From the NCBI RefSeq assembly GCF_019393635.1, contig NC_057862.1, positions 262,336,441 to 262,400,440 of the forward strand: a DNA stretch of 64,000 nt, given 5' to 3'. This stretch comes from Dromiciops gliroides (lineage: Eukaryota; Chordata; Mammalia; Microbiotheria; Microbiotheriidae). Numbering within the stretch: position 1 is the first letter of the stretch; each line of letters begins with the position of its first letter. The notes under the pieces were generated by a model. The model was given only the letters and a program-made list of their open reading frames with translations. It ran no database searches and was not told the DNA's origin. The position numbers and the translations under genes were made by a program. Of this stretch, positions 53,410 through 64,000 are shown in pieces.

Positions 53410-53995
53410 ATCCTGATGAGTAAATGACTGAGTTCAGTGCAGTGGAGGTGACTCAATGGCGTGGAAAGTCCCCTCCTCCCTGGCTATTTTTCATTAGACC
53501 TCCACCCTTGTTATCCCTTCAGTAGGGAAATAGCCCTGTGGAACTTGGCCAAAAGGTCCTATGAGTACTTGACCAATGGGTGACCCTATCTTCACAATGC
53601 AAGAGCAGCCTGTGAAATCCATTTCTCATGCTATTGACCACCACTGGGCGAATGAAAGACCATCAGCTCTGCCCATATTTGGATATTCTCTCCCAGCTAA
53701 CCTAGAGCAAGCTTGAGTTGAAAGTTCTCCTGAAAAGTTAAGATATAGGTCTATTAACCAATGAGACTATGTACTCTGTAATTCCTCCTATTCTTCTGCC
53801 TCCCTTTGCTGTAAAACCATATAACCCACTCCCTAAACCCCCAATCTTTGGAGCAGCCAGATTAGATTTATGGTTCCCCAAGTATGTGTATACTGTACTT
53901 GTCCAATAAATGCTTCTGATTTTACACTTGAACTGTGTCTCATTTCCCTCTGTTCAGGTGGATGCTGTACCTCAATTAATTATTCTGCCCCAAAT
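53410..53995 (+). mobile_element. probable LTR (boundaries uncertain)
   Basis: GC-balanced block with CCAATGAGAC and GACCAATGGG promoter-like boxes, CCATATAACCC and then CCAATAAATGCTTCTG about 80 bp on. This layout (CAAT, TATA, poly(A) signal) is typical of gammaretroviral-type LTRs. Ends and target duplication were not found. Confidence 0.45.
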
Positions 53996-54069
53996 AATCA
54001 GGAGAAAATAATTTTTAAAAAGGTAAAAATCTCCAAAGATCTCAGGAGAGGGCTATTATTTGGGTAAGG

Positions 54070-56060
54070 GTTTCTACCTCCTGTTTTTTTTTTTAAGACT
54101 TATTTGATTTTTTTGGTTACATTTTAAGTTTTGATCTGTCTCCCTCCCACCATACCCTGCACCAGAGAAGGCCACCATTTAACACATTTATAAATATGTG
54201 TAAAACCATACTATGCATACTTGTATTTATCGGTTATTTCTCAGGAGGTGGATAGCATCTTCCTTCACAGGTCCTTTGTACAGGGTGCATCCAAAGTCAC
54301 AAAGGGGTCTGATGTTTTAATAACTTTTTGAAAATTATTCTGTCATTGTTTGCCATTTACAAGATTTGATTTTTCACATATAATATAAATTCATTTCCTA
54401 TATATACTTTATATGATTCTATGGTATTGTAAATTAAAAACAAAAAATAAAGGAGTTATTAAATATTGAAACTGCTTTGTGACTTTTGGCCCACCCTGTA
54501 GTTGGTTTGATTATTTATAGTACTCAGAATAACTTGGTTGTTCACAATTATTCTTCAAACAATATTGCTATTACTGTATGTACTGTTCTCTTGGATCTGC
54601 TCATTTCACTTTTCATTATTTCATGCAAGTCTTTCTATGTCTTTCCAAAATCAACCAGCTCATCATTTCTTACAGCACAGTAGTATTCCATTACAATTAC
54701 ATACCACAATTTATTTAGTCATTCCCTAATTGATGGGCATTCCCTCAATTTCCAGTTCTTTTCATCACAAAGAGATCTGCTATAAATATTTTAGAACATA
54801 TATGTTCTTTTCCTTTTTTTTTCTGATCACTTTGGGAAACAGACCTAGTAGTGGTATTGCTGAGTGAAAGAGTATACACAGTTTTATAACTCTTTGGGCA
54901 TAAGTTCAGATTGCTTTCCAAAATGGTTAAATAAGTTTACAGTTCCATCAACAGTGTATTAATGTCCCAATTTTTCCACACCTTCTCCAACATTTGTTAT
55001 TTTCTCCTTCTATCATTTTAGCCAATCTGATATATATGAAATAATATCTCAAAGTCATTTCAGTTTGCATTTCTATAAACAGTAATAATTTAGATCATTT
55101 TTCATCAAAAACTGCTTTTTCATATCTTTGACCATTTATCAACTGGGGAATGACTTATATTCTTATAAATTTGACAAAGTTCTTTTTATAATTGAGATGT
55201 GAAACCTTTATCTGAGAAACTATAACAAATTTTCCCAATTTTCTGCTTTCCTTTTAATTTTGATACTTTGGTTTTATTTATACAGAAACTTTTCAATTTG
55301 ATGTAATCAAAAATCCATTTTACATTTTACAATGCTTTCTCTTGTTTATTCATAAATTCTTTTATCCATAAGTCTGATAGATGATGTTCTCGGTGTTCTT
55401 CTAATTTTCTAAGCTTTGTTCTAAGATTTATATTTTCTTTCCATTTTTTCCCCCAGAGCTCTTATTTAATTTTTTATCTCTTGCTTCATTATTCTTGTAG
55501 TCCTTGTGTCAAGACATTTTTTTCTTGGAAGCTTTATTTGTAGTTGCTTACCTCTTGGACATTTATTAATTCACGGTATTTCTTTATTGTCTTTTTCTTT
55601 TTGTTCATATTTGTAGTCTCCATTCCAATTGTGGGACTTTATGCCAAGATCAGGTTCCTCCCTGTCTAACTCTTGGATGAGTGGTCAGGCTATCTTTGGC
55701 CCTTACCTTGATTTCTTGAGATCTCACCACTGGCTTCTACTTCCCCTGGTGTTTGCACTCAATGCTTTCAAGTGTCAGATTTCTCTGGATTATGTACTCT
55801 TCAGGTCCCCTTGGAGTGGCCTGGTTATGGTCTTCCAGTTCCCCTGGAATGTCTATGATCAGACAACTACTGGCTTCAAGTTCTCTTTCCCTCGATAGAG
55901 CACTGGAGGCTTCAGGAGCCCTTGTCATGTCCCTGGTCAGAGCACTGTTAGTTTTCAAGTCTATTTACTTGTGTTAGTTTTACTGGGGAGCACCATCTCC
56001 CAACGCCCTCAGTCTTCTGGCTTTCTTTTTATTCAGTCCTGGCCTGGATGAATGTGTTTA
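54070..56060 (-). mobile_element. L1 LINE, antisense, internally deleted
   Basis: CATTATTTCATGCAAGTCTTTC, GTCATTCCCTAATTGATGGGC, GACCTAGTAGTGGTATTGCTG and ATTTATCAACTGGGGAATGAC run through the 3' region. The right part (55390-56060) resembles the ORF1/5' region, so most of ORF2 is missing. A mariner-like MITE is nested at 54281-54498. Confidence 0.75.
54281..54498. mobile_element. mariner-like MITE, copy B, TA target duplication
   Basis: Left CAGGGTGCATCCAAAGTCAC and right GTGACTTTTGGCCCACCCTG are inverted. TA is present on both sides (54279-54280 and 54499-54500), and removing the element restores continuous L1 sequence. No transposase is encoded. Same family as 9122-9292. Confidence 0.85.
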
Positions 56061-56639
56061 CTATTGTTTTTCTTTGGATTTGAAAAAAAATTATTTGATC
56101 TGGCATCCTTTTTAGATATGTAGAAGTGGGCTTTTCTATAACCTTTCTCATCACATCTTAACTGGAAACATTAATTTTTAATACTTTATATTATACATTT
56201 TGAAAAATTATTTGAAATCACACATTATATTATGAAAGATTTTCCTGTTTCTTCTACATATATGTTCTTAAAAATCAAATTTCATTTTATTTAATTTCCT
56301 TAGTTCTCTTTTCATGATTCTCCTCTAAGTATGCTGTCCTGGGGCCTTTTTTCTTCTCTTTTAATTTTATTAGCTTTTACAAAGGGTGATTTACTTCAAA
56401 GATTAGCAATAACAAAAGTACAAACATTTTCTCCTTGACACCTTGGGTGCATATACCACCTTATACCACAAATTCATGCCCAAATAACACTGCTGCTTGA
56501 TGAGTGCTCACTCTAGCTACAACTGGGTTGTGATCCAAGGCATCAATGCTGGGCTGGTTGTTAAATACATAATGGACCCCTATTCCTGGACTCCTGGACT
56601 TGGATTCCTGGAGGCCCACTCTCCTGACCTTTGAAGCTC
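56061..56639. other. intergenic, nothing recognised
   Basis: AT-rich, then mixed. No repeat family could be assigned. Confidence 0.4.
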
Positions 56640-57370
56640 ATAAAGTCTTTTCTTTTTACAGTATCTCTCTAGGAGATCTCATTAACTCTTATGGATTCAA
56701 CTATCAACTATGCAGATAATTCCCAAATCTATAGATATAACCCCACTCTTTCACTTGAATTCCAATCCTGCATCAATAATTGTCTATTGGATCTCTTTTA
56801 CTAGTTGCCATGTAGGCATCTCAGACCCACAAGTCTAAAATAGAACTTATGTTTTCTCTAAAACCTACTTCCCTATTTTAGTTGAGAACCACCATCCTTC
56901 CATTTACCCAGTTAATGTCATCCTTGACTTTTCCCTTCCCCTGAACCTCTTTCCCCCAATATCTCATCAGTTTCCAAACCTTGTGAATTCTATTTCCATA
57001 ACATCTCATGCATCTCTTCCTGTTTCTCCACTCATGTGACCACCAGCTTAATTCTGGCCCTTGTCACTCACTTCTGGACTACTATAATAACCTTTTATTT
57101 GGTTTCTTTGCCTCTAGTATCTCCCTTCTCCAATCAGTTTTCCAAATAGTTGCCAAATTCATATTCCCAAAGCATATGTCTGACTGAGGTTGAGGTCAAG
57201 AAGCTCCAGTCCCTCTCTTTTCTCTCGTATAAAACATAAAAATTCTCTGGTGATTAGAGCCCTTTATAGAGTTCTAGATCCAGACTGTGTTCCCTAGCTT
57301 ATTGTATATTACTCTTTCATAAACTCTAAGTTTCAGCCAACCTGACCTTGTTCTTCTCTGTATACAACAT
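56640..57370 (+). mobile_element. L2 LINE, sense
   Basis: TATGCAGATAATTCCCAAATC, TAGGCATCTCAGACCCACAAG, CTTTTCCCTTCCCCTGAACC and CTTCTGGACTACTATAATAACC follow the L2 coding order. Confidence 0.8.
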
Positions 57371-57571
57371 TTTGTATCTTTGCACAGGTTGTCCTGTGAC
57401 AAGCATAGGACGGGACGGTCTCAGTCATTGCTGGCAAGATTCTTGTAAGAGTCCTCTTTAATAGATTGAGTTTTCACCTGGAAGATGGTCATATACTCGA
57501 GAACCAATGTGGCTTCAGAAAAGGCTGAGGAATGATTGATGTGGTATTTCCCGCCAGTATTCATCAGTATT

Positions 57572-58257
57572 GCTTCCAAAGGTTTGTCATGCCGGGGTGG
57601 GAGTGGGGATAAGCTCCCACTCTCTATAAAATGCTCCAATAGCATGCCTCTCAAATAGCCTCTGACAACCAAAGCCTAACTCCTGGCCTTCTTGTGGCGG
57701 AACTGTTTCCACTAACAGGAGAAGGGGTGAAGGTGAGTCACTGGCGCCTTAAAACCAGTAGCTTCTGGCAGGTGGGGCTTGTTAGCCTTGGCAGGCAACC
57801 TGCCTAGGGGAAGGAATCCCTGATTTTAAACCTCCAGTGCCTTGCGGCTATACCCATATATAGGAAAGGCTTCAGGAGTTAATGCCTAGGAAAAATCAGG
57901 AGTCGGAGTCCCTTAGGCAGTTGGATGTTGGACATCACATCCCTCTGGCAACTCCTGTGGCAGCACTGGTGCCAAACTGTATTGGCTCTGCCTCTTCTTT
58001 GGATCCACCAATGTCGCGGAGAGGGAAAACATGCTGCATGGGCAACAGCTTGTTTTCCAATTGATCCGTCCAAGCCAGCGCCCTGGTGAGGACACTCCAG
58101 CTACTCCTCATGGGGTAGATACAACACAGGATGTAGGAGTTACCTGTTATAAGTCACTCAGGAGCTGTGGCTCCCGTATCAGACTGCACAGCCACACTGT
58201 GGCCTGTGGCTCTTCAAGGTGCTGGTCCATGGTCGTCCTCGACTGAAGGAGGCCTAC
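57572..58257. mobile_element. 686-bp insert bounded by 13-bp direct repeats
   Basis: ATTCATCAGTATT occurs at 57559-57571 and 58258-58270. The DNA between is GC-richer and interrupts the reverse-transcriptase frame. It contains GGATCCACCAATGTCGCGG and CTGCACAGCCACACTG and has no A-tail. It may be the 5' UTR of another RTE copy or an unnamed non-autonomous element. Confidence 0.5.
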
Positions 58258-58386
58258 ATTCATCAGTATTTATGTTAGCTTAATGATGGCATGCTTGCTG
58301 GTGTGCTGGATAATGGATGATGCTGTTGGGCTTTCCCAGTCACCAAAAGAATAAAGCAGGGTTATGTGCTTCCCTCTATACTTTTT

Positions 58387-58530
58387 TTTTTTTAGTGAGG
58401 CAATTGGGGTTAAGTGACTTGCCCAGGGTCACACAGCTAGTAAGTGTTAAGTGTCTGAGGCTGGATTTGAACTCAAGTACTCCTGACTCCAGGGCCGGTG
58501 CTCTATCCACTGTGCTACCTAGTTGCCCCG
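58387..58530 (-). mobile_element. short tRNA-derived SINE, 14-bp TSD
   Basis: Antisense copy in the RTE-like LINE; duplication CCTCTATACTTTTT (58373-58386 and 58531-58544). Confidence 0.9.
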
Positions 58531-59489
58531 CCTCTATACTTTTTAACATAATGTTTTCAGCAATGTTGATAGAAGCCTTCAACAAGGATGAAAATGGCAC
58601 CAAGGTCAACTACTGCACTGATGGTAAATTATTTAACTTGAAAAGTCTACAAGCCAAGACTAAAGCAGAGGGAGAACTGACTTTTCACAGACGATTGTAT
58701 ACTCATTGCAGCCTCTGAGGCTGAGATACAACAAAGTATGGATCGATTCTCTGGTTCCTGTACTAATTTTGGCCTCACAACTAACACCAGCAAACCAGCA
58801 TTACACCAACCATACATGGAAAGATGGGTTGCAGCAAATGGAGAAATTTTGAATGCTGTGGATAAGTTCATTTACCTTGGCAGTATAATTTTCAAGGATA
58901 TACACTTAGATCATGAGATTGATGTACATATTGCCAGAGTTAGCCCAGTGTTTGGGAGGCTCAGACAAGAAGTATGGGAGAGAAGAGGTATTAATTAGAC
59001 TGCTTACCAAACTGAAGGTTTGTGCATTGTGCTGACCTCATTGTTGTATGCCTGTGAAATCTGGACAATATACCATCACCATGCCAGGAAACTGAATCAC
59101 TTCCATTTGAATTGTCTTACGAAGATTCTGAAGATCACCTGGAAAGATACGGTACTAGACACTGAGGTCCTTTCTTGAACTGAACTGCCAAGCATTCAAA
59201 TTCTACTGCAGGGAGCACAACTCAGATGAGCTGGCTGTGTTTGAATGCCAAATGTATGTTCGACTAAAAGAATATTTTATTAAGAACCCCCACAAGGTAA
59301 AAGCTCACATCGAGGTCAGAAGAAGCAATTAAAAGGTCTCCCTGAAGAATTTTGGAATGAATTATTTCACATGGAATACACTGACAAAGGACCACCCAGC
59401 ATGGCATGCCAACATCAAAGAATGTTCTGTGTTCTATCAGCAAAGCAGAATTGCAGTAGCTGAAAGGAAATGTGAGATACACAAATTTA

Positions 59490-59621
59490 GAGACATGAGG
59501 GTTAAGTGACTTGCCCAGGGTCACAGAGCTAGTAAGTGTCAAGTGTCTGAGGCCAGATTTGAACTCAGGTCCTCCTGAATCCAGGGCAGGTGCTTTATCT
59601 ACTCTGCCATCTAGCTGCCCC
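59490..59621 (-). mobile_element. short tRNA-derived SINE, tail missing
   Basis: Antisense: ATGAGGGTTAAGTGACTTGCC to CCATCTAGCTGCCCC, without the poly-T end. Inserted near the 3' end of the RTE-like LINE. Confidence 0.85.
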
Positions 59622-59727
59622 TGTGATATCATTTTTGAGAACGAATGACAACAACCAGCCAACCTGTCAGCATTGACAGAGCAAGTTTCCCATTAGAAGT
59701 TCTTATGCTATTGAAACCACAGGTCTG

Positions 59728-59731
<4 letters not shown>

Positions 59732-59781
<50 letters not shown>
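59732..59781 (+). repeat. (AC)n microsatellite
   Basis: 25 AC units, uninterrupted. Confidence 0.97.
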
Positions 59782-59783
<2 letters not shown>

Positions 59784-59867
59784 GTGATGGAAGAGGACAT
59801 TTCAGTCACAAGTGGTTTGTATATAAATTCTTGTGATACCACTTAGTATAGGGGCTAATTAAAAGGT

Positions 59868-59990
59868 CAGTTCAGTTCAATAGCATATAAGCTCTTTGAG
59901 GGCAGGGATATTTTCATTTTTTTTTTATCCCTATTGCTTAGCAGAATACATAGAATGTCCTCAATAAATACTGACTTGAATGATTTCATT
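59868..59990 (+). mobile_element. L2 3' end
   Basis: TAAGCTCTTTGAGGGCAGGG, then CTATTGCTTAGCAGAATACATAG and CCTCAATAAATACTGAC. Confidence 0.75.
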
Positions 59991-60311
59991 TGTAAAATAG
60001 CTATCTTTTAGCATAATTATACTTTTGACATGAAGTACAGGATCTGGGGTGACTTTCCCAACTCCTACCCACATTCCCCAAAGGTGGCACACTTTCCCAC
60101 CAGTTTATATAGAGTCCAAGGGAAACCAGGCTCAGACTTAGAGAGTACATCTTACAAAGAGGTAATCTACTACTTTTGGTTGCTAGAAGACTTTTTACCT
60201 TTTCATGCTGTTGTCCTTAGGCATAGTGCAACTTTTCTGCTGGGCTACTTATAGTGTCATGAAGCTACTTTCTTTAATGTCCTTTATTTGTCCTTAGCTA
60301 TGAAGACATTG

Positions 60312-60560
60312 TAGGCAGCTAGGTGGCAAAGCTGACAGAGTACTGGGCCTGGAGTCACAAAGACTCAATTTCCTGAATGCAAATCTGGCCTCAGACACTT
60401 CCTAGCTATGTGCCCCTGGACAAGTCACTTAAACCTGTTTCCCTCAGTTTCCTTATCTGTAAAAAGAGCTGGAGAAGGAAATGACAAACCACTCCAGTAT
60501 CTCTGTGACCTCCAATGAGGTCATGAAGAGTCAGACACAACTGAAACAACTGAACCACAA
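60312..60560 (+). mobile_element. long CORE-SINE (Mar1/Mon1-like), sense
   Basis: GTAGGCAGCTAGGTGGCAAAG, CTCAGTTTCCTTATCTGTAAAAAG, GGAAATGACAAACCACTCCAG and GTCATGAAGAGTCAGACAC. Same family as 10391-10630 in opposite orientation. Confidence 0.85.
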
Positions 60561-60989
60561 TGCAGACACTGCTGACAGTCCCTGTTCTTCCAGGGATGCT
60601 GCTAGTATTTTGATGAAAAAGTCCAGATTAAATGGTTCTCCAAAAGACAAAGTCTTCTTCTGGTGAAGAAGGGAGAAGCCAAGGTGCTTTTCTCCTTTGT
60701 CCTCTTACCTCAAACAGTTTCTTCTCAGGAACTTGGTTGGAACCACTGCCATAACTAACCTGCTAGCTACTAAGATTTTCTGTTTGAAATGAACTTGCTG
60801 GTTTTATATAAGTCCTATTCATTCCCTTTTCTTCAAGGCTTTCCAGGATGTCTATTAATAACTGTTTGCGCCAACTCTAAAGCTTTTGAGTGCTAGATGG
60901 ATATTTGCTTTATTCAATTAAGATGTATTCTCAGATAATTATGGATTTATTGACTTAATGGAGTTCTCATCTGATAAAAAGCATTAGGG

Positions 60990-61124
60990 GGGCAGCTAGG
61001 TGGTGCAGTGCATAAAGCATTGGCCTTGGATTCAGGAGGACCTGAGTTCAAATCCAACCTCAGACACTTGACACTTATTAGCTGTGTGACCCTGGGCGAG
61101 TCACTTAACCCTTCAGAAAAAAAA
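60990..61124 (+). mobile_element. short tRNA-derived SINE, 14-bp TSD
   Basis: GGGCAGCTAGGTGGTGCAG head, duplication AAAAAGCATTAGGG (60976-60989 and 61125-61138). Confidence 0.9.
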
Positions 61125-61138
61125 AAAAAGCATTAGGG

Positions 61139-62452
61139 AGCAAATTTGTATTGGTTGATTGAATTAGTAAATACCCCCTTCTTCCCCCCCTCCTGTTACA
61201 AATAAAAATACAAAATACTTCTGTAGCAAAGATTCAATTACTGGGAGTGGAGAAGCCCAGGAAAGCCCACTACAAGGTAATTCCTCTCTCCCCCTCTATC
61301 TCCTTTTGCCCTTGGCTTTTGGGCTCACTAAATCCTCCTGCTTATCACCTTGGACTGACCAAAGACTGTGAAGCATCAGATTCCTAACTGGTGGGAATCT
61401 TGTCTGGGGCAAGACTTAGCTGCCTCCCCATTTTCTAGCTGTATACTATGTGCTAGATGAGCCTACAACTTTATTCTAGAGGCCTGTGAGAACTCTGTCC
61501 TCCCATCTCTGTTGTTCCCCAAAACCAATTAAAACATTGGTTAGTATTGTTGAGAGAAGAAAGTACTGACTAGCATCATTCACTGGAGATACAAGAATTA
61601 GCACAAAGCTAATTTGCTGACTGCAAGGGCAGGAAATGATTTTCCTACTTAGATTCTGGAGTATAAGCAGTCAGCTATGGGAATTGTGAGTAAGGGTGGG
61701 GGAAGGGAAAATATCTCTAAGAGAGCAGTCTCACTGATTTAAGTCCATTTAGAACTGAATGCCTCATTGTTTTCACCCTAGGTAACAGCCAGTAGAGCAG
61801 TGGCAAATGAGCTTATCATTGTCACAGGCTCTTGAATGAAAAAAACTGGCAAATTTGGGCACCATTGTCTCTCTCATTTTTAAGATAAAGGGCCCTTACC
61901 TAACCTCAAATGGCTTTCCCCATATCCTTTCATCATCTCTCCCTTGGAACTCTCTCCAAACTAATCACTGTAACCTTTACACACAGCCTTCCAGGGTCTT
62001 TTTCCCAAAACAATTATTTCTGTGCATTTTGTGCCTAAGAAGATGCAACTAACTACACTTCCTTTTTGATTCTTGGTGTAACCCGTGCTGTCTGGGTATA
62101 TGCAGGTTGGTCTTAGCACACCCTTGAGGGGCCTTTGGAGCATGCCTATGTTTCAATGATAATATTAATATTAAAATAAGTATAAGCAGTAATATTTGCA
62201 TCATTAGAGTTAAGCAGGTTTAATTATCTTCTGGACTGTGAATTTTTAGCTTGGAACATCTCTGGAAAGCACCCAGTTTATATATGAAAGAAATAAAAAT
62301 AAAGATATATGTCTCTGAGTAAACCAGTATACCAAGTATACTAAGTGCACTAAGTCCTTACTCCTTTCCAGGATGCATTCCAGACTTCCTCCATCATGGT
62401 CCAGACCTTCATTCTGAAGCCTCATTTCAATATTCACAATACTTTCTGCCCT
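61139..62452. other. intergenic, nothing recognised
   Basis: GC-balanced, non-repetitive to the eye and without a convincing open frame. No CGRRF1 exon was recognised. Confidence 0.4.
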
Positions 62453-62826
62453 TTGTTTGAGACAAGCTGCCTCAGTTTACCCAAATAACTCGAGGAGACC
62501 ACCAAGTCAAGTAGAGACAGATTTATTACATCCTCATGAGGACAGGCAAAACCCAGTTACACATTGAAGTCTTGCAAAGATAGGCCCAATCCTCTAGGTT
62601 TTTATAGTAATCTTGAAAAGGACTGTTCCTCACGTACACATAGGGTGGATGAGCTCACAATCTAACATCCAATCCTGTCTCACCCAAGGTGCGTGCCCAG
62701 CTCGTGATCCATGTATGGATGTCCAAGAACAAAGGGGAGAAGGGGAAGGGGTACAAATCTGAGGAATGTCAAAGAAAGAGGGAGGCAGAAATCACTCCCT
62801 TATCTTACTACAATTAATCCATGACA
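62453..62826 (-). mobile_element. probable LTR, antisense (boundaries uncertain)
   Basis: On the minus strand GTAATAAATCTGTCTCTAC is a poly(A) signal followed by CTTGGTGGTCTCCTCGAG. The block starts TGTTTGAG and ends CCATGACA (TG...CA). The layout fits an LTR, but no target duplication is clear. Confidence 0.4.
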
Positions 62827-63334
62827 GGGACTGGGGTTTTGACATGTGAGAGAGGAGTAAGTCTACTGGTTTATTACCAGCCATAAACTAAGGTGTAGCT
62901 GGCATGTGGGAACTAAGCAGAAGTTAACTAAATAGTGCTAACTGGTACAACTGTGATAAGTAATAAAACTTACTGGGGGACTGGATATCTCCCAGACCCC
63001 ATCCCCAAAGTTTACAGAACTGACCCAAGTCCATTATCTCAACAATAAAACTTAAAGGAGACAGTGAGAATTTAACAAGCAATTAACTTTTAGGCAAAGC
63101 AAGAGGTTAGCTATTGGTGGTGGTGGTGGGGGGGCTAGGTATCTTTCATACTCCATCCTCAAATCCATATTTGTCCCACATACCTTGCAACCTCTCTTTC
63201 TGACTGGATGGCTTCTCCCAGAATCTTCTCTTAAGGAGGACACCTATGCCAGCCAAGTCTCTCATTAAATGTATGTTAGTTGACTATATAGATCATGGAT
63301 CAGTTTACATTGTCCAAGAGTTTTTAGCCTAATG
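62827..63334. other. intergenic, nothing recognised
   Basis: A short GGTGGTGGTGG run lies at 63116-63128. Otherwise unassigned. Confidence 0.4.
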
Positions 63335-63515
63335 AAGAAGTATGTTTAATGTGATTGTACATATATAATCTATATCAGTTTGCTTGCTGTCTTGGGGAAG
63401 GGGGAGGGAGGGGAAGGAGGGAGAAAAATTTGAAACTAGAAATCCTATAAAAACAAATGTTGAAATCTATCTCTACAAGTAACTAGAAAATAATAAAATA
63501 TTTTTATGATAAAAA
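63335..63515 (+). mobile_element. L1-type 3' terminus
   Basis: GTTTGCTTGCTGTCTTGGGGAAGG, GAAACTAGAAATCCTATAAAAAC and AACTAGAAAATAATAAAATAT. Confidence 0.7.
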
Positions 63516-63874
63516 AGAGTTTTTAGTCTGTGTGAAGGCACCCATTTCTGAGTATTTTGTGAAATGTCATTTAGACATTTTACAGAACTATGAAAATAAT
63601 TTTCTTTCCCTTTCCTTTTTTCCTACATGTATAACCATATCTCTGAGATAGATGGATTCTAAGTGAAAAAGTCAATTGGGTACTTATTTGGTAGTCTGGT
63701 ACATATATTAAAAGTCAAATATTTTCCAAATATTCTGGAGAGAAAGGAGAAAAAAATCCTGCAGGGTTATTATTATCAAACTAAATGTTCTTTATAATTA
63801 TCTCTTGAAAAATATTATTTAGCCAAATAAAAAAAGACAGTTAAATCACAAATGGAATAAGAATGACTATGTTC

Positions 63875-64000
63875 TGGGGGCAGTGGATAGAGCACTGGCC
63901 CTGGATTCAGGAGGACCTGAATTCAAATCTGACCTCAGACCCTTGACACTAGCTGTGACCCTGGGCAAGTCACTTAACCCCAATTGCCTCACCAAAAAAA
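63875..64000 (+). mobile_element. short tRNA-derived SINE, cut by the window end
   Basis: CTGGGGGCAGTGGATAGAGCACTGG to the start of the A-tail at the last base. The head lacks CTAGGTGGCACA, and the TGACACTTACTAGCTG box is shortened. Confidence 0.85.

Larger units (their letters stand above)
57395..59660 (+). mobile_element. RTE-like non-LTR retrotransposon, broken
   Basis: Frames with stops give GKILVRVLFNRL and ENQCGFRKG (reverse transcriptase), then after an insert FNIMFSAMLIEAFNKDENG, KFIYLGSIIFKD, FGRLRQEVWERRGIN and ACEIWTIYHHHARKLNHF. These are the successive C-terminal RT blocks of RTE-type elements. The element carries a 686-bp insert (57572-58257) and two SINEs. It is not a host gene. 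Confidence 0.75.

Noticed and set aside
55629..55977. Open frames of 73-89 codons on both strands
   Set aside because: They lie in the decayed 5' region of an antisense L1 with no conserved motif.
57879..58246. Several overlapping frames of about 60-71 codons
   Set aside because: They fall in the GC-richer insert inside the RTE-like element, run on both strands and match nothing recognised.
1297..59662. A recurring peptide with [19 protein letters not shown] in many places
   Set aside because: It is the translation of one frame of the short SINE (sense), and [19 protein letters not shown] is the antisense frame. The repeats are non-coding, tRNA-derived elements.
59732..59781. Tandem repeat considered as a CRISPR-like array
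   Set aside because: Uniform dinucleotide repeat without spacers, in a mammalian genome.
51150..64000. Search for CGRRF1 exons
   Set aside because: No recognisable coding segment was found. The region is almost entirely repeats or unassigned intergenic DNA.

Overview
The window is nuclear DNA from a mammal, almost certainly a marsupial. It carries two vertebrate genes split by introns, two CpG-island promoters, and a very dense load of one short tRNA-derived SINE with A-tails (about 30 copies, most with perfect target duplications). There are also L2, L1 and RTE-like LINE remnants, CORE-SINEs, a Tigger1-like element and solo LTRs. The short SINE resembles the WSINE1/Mar family as I remember it, which suggests an Australidelphian marsupial. 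That name and the lineage are from memory and were not checked.

Both genes are on the minus strand. CNIH1 (cornichon, an ER cargo-export membrane protein) has exon 1 in the CpG island near 17.2 kb and exon 2 at 3.86-3.93 kb; its other exons lie beyond the left edge. GMFB (glia maturation factor beta, an ADF-homology actin/Arp2/3 regulator) is complete: seven coding exons from an ATG-only first exon at 50.97 kb to the stop at 30.49 kb, giving 142 codons. A SINE-poor 3' untranslated region runs down to about 26.2 kb. The order CNIH1-GMFB matches human 14q22 as I recall it. CGRRF1, expected next on the right, is not visible.

Layout: 1-17.2 kb is CNIH1 introns 2 and 1, with a deep nest of L1, Tigger, CORE-SINE and SINEs at 9.3-13.1 kb. 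17.2-26 kb is the intergenic gap, mostly L2, L1 and SINEs. 26.2-51 kb is GMFB. 51-64 kb is intergenic: L2 with a nested L1, an L1 with a nested mariner-like MITE, LTR-like sequences, an interrupted RTE-like LINE and simple repeats.

The most interesting points are in GMFB. Intron 4 has U12-type AT-AC splice sites, with donor ATATCCTTT, branch site TTCCTTAAC and an AC 3' end. A SINE has inserted exactly at the exon 6 donor, so that its 13-bp target duplication carries a second copy of the 5' splice site 174 bp into the intron. I see no novel multi-gene system; long open frames elsewhere are translations of repeats or of CpG-island DNA.
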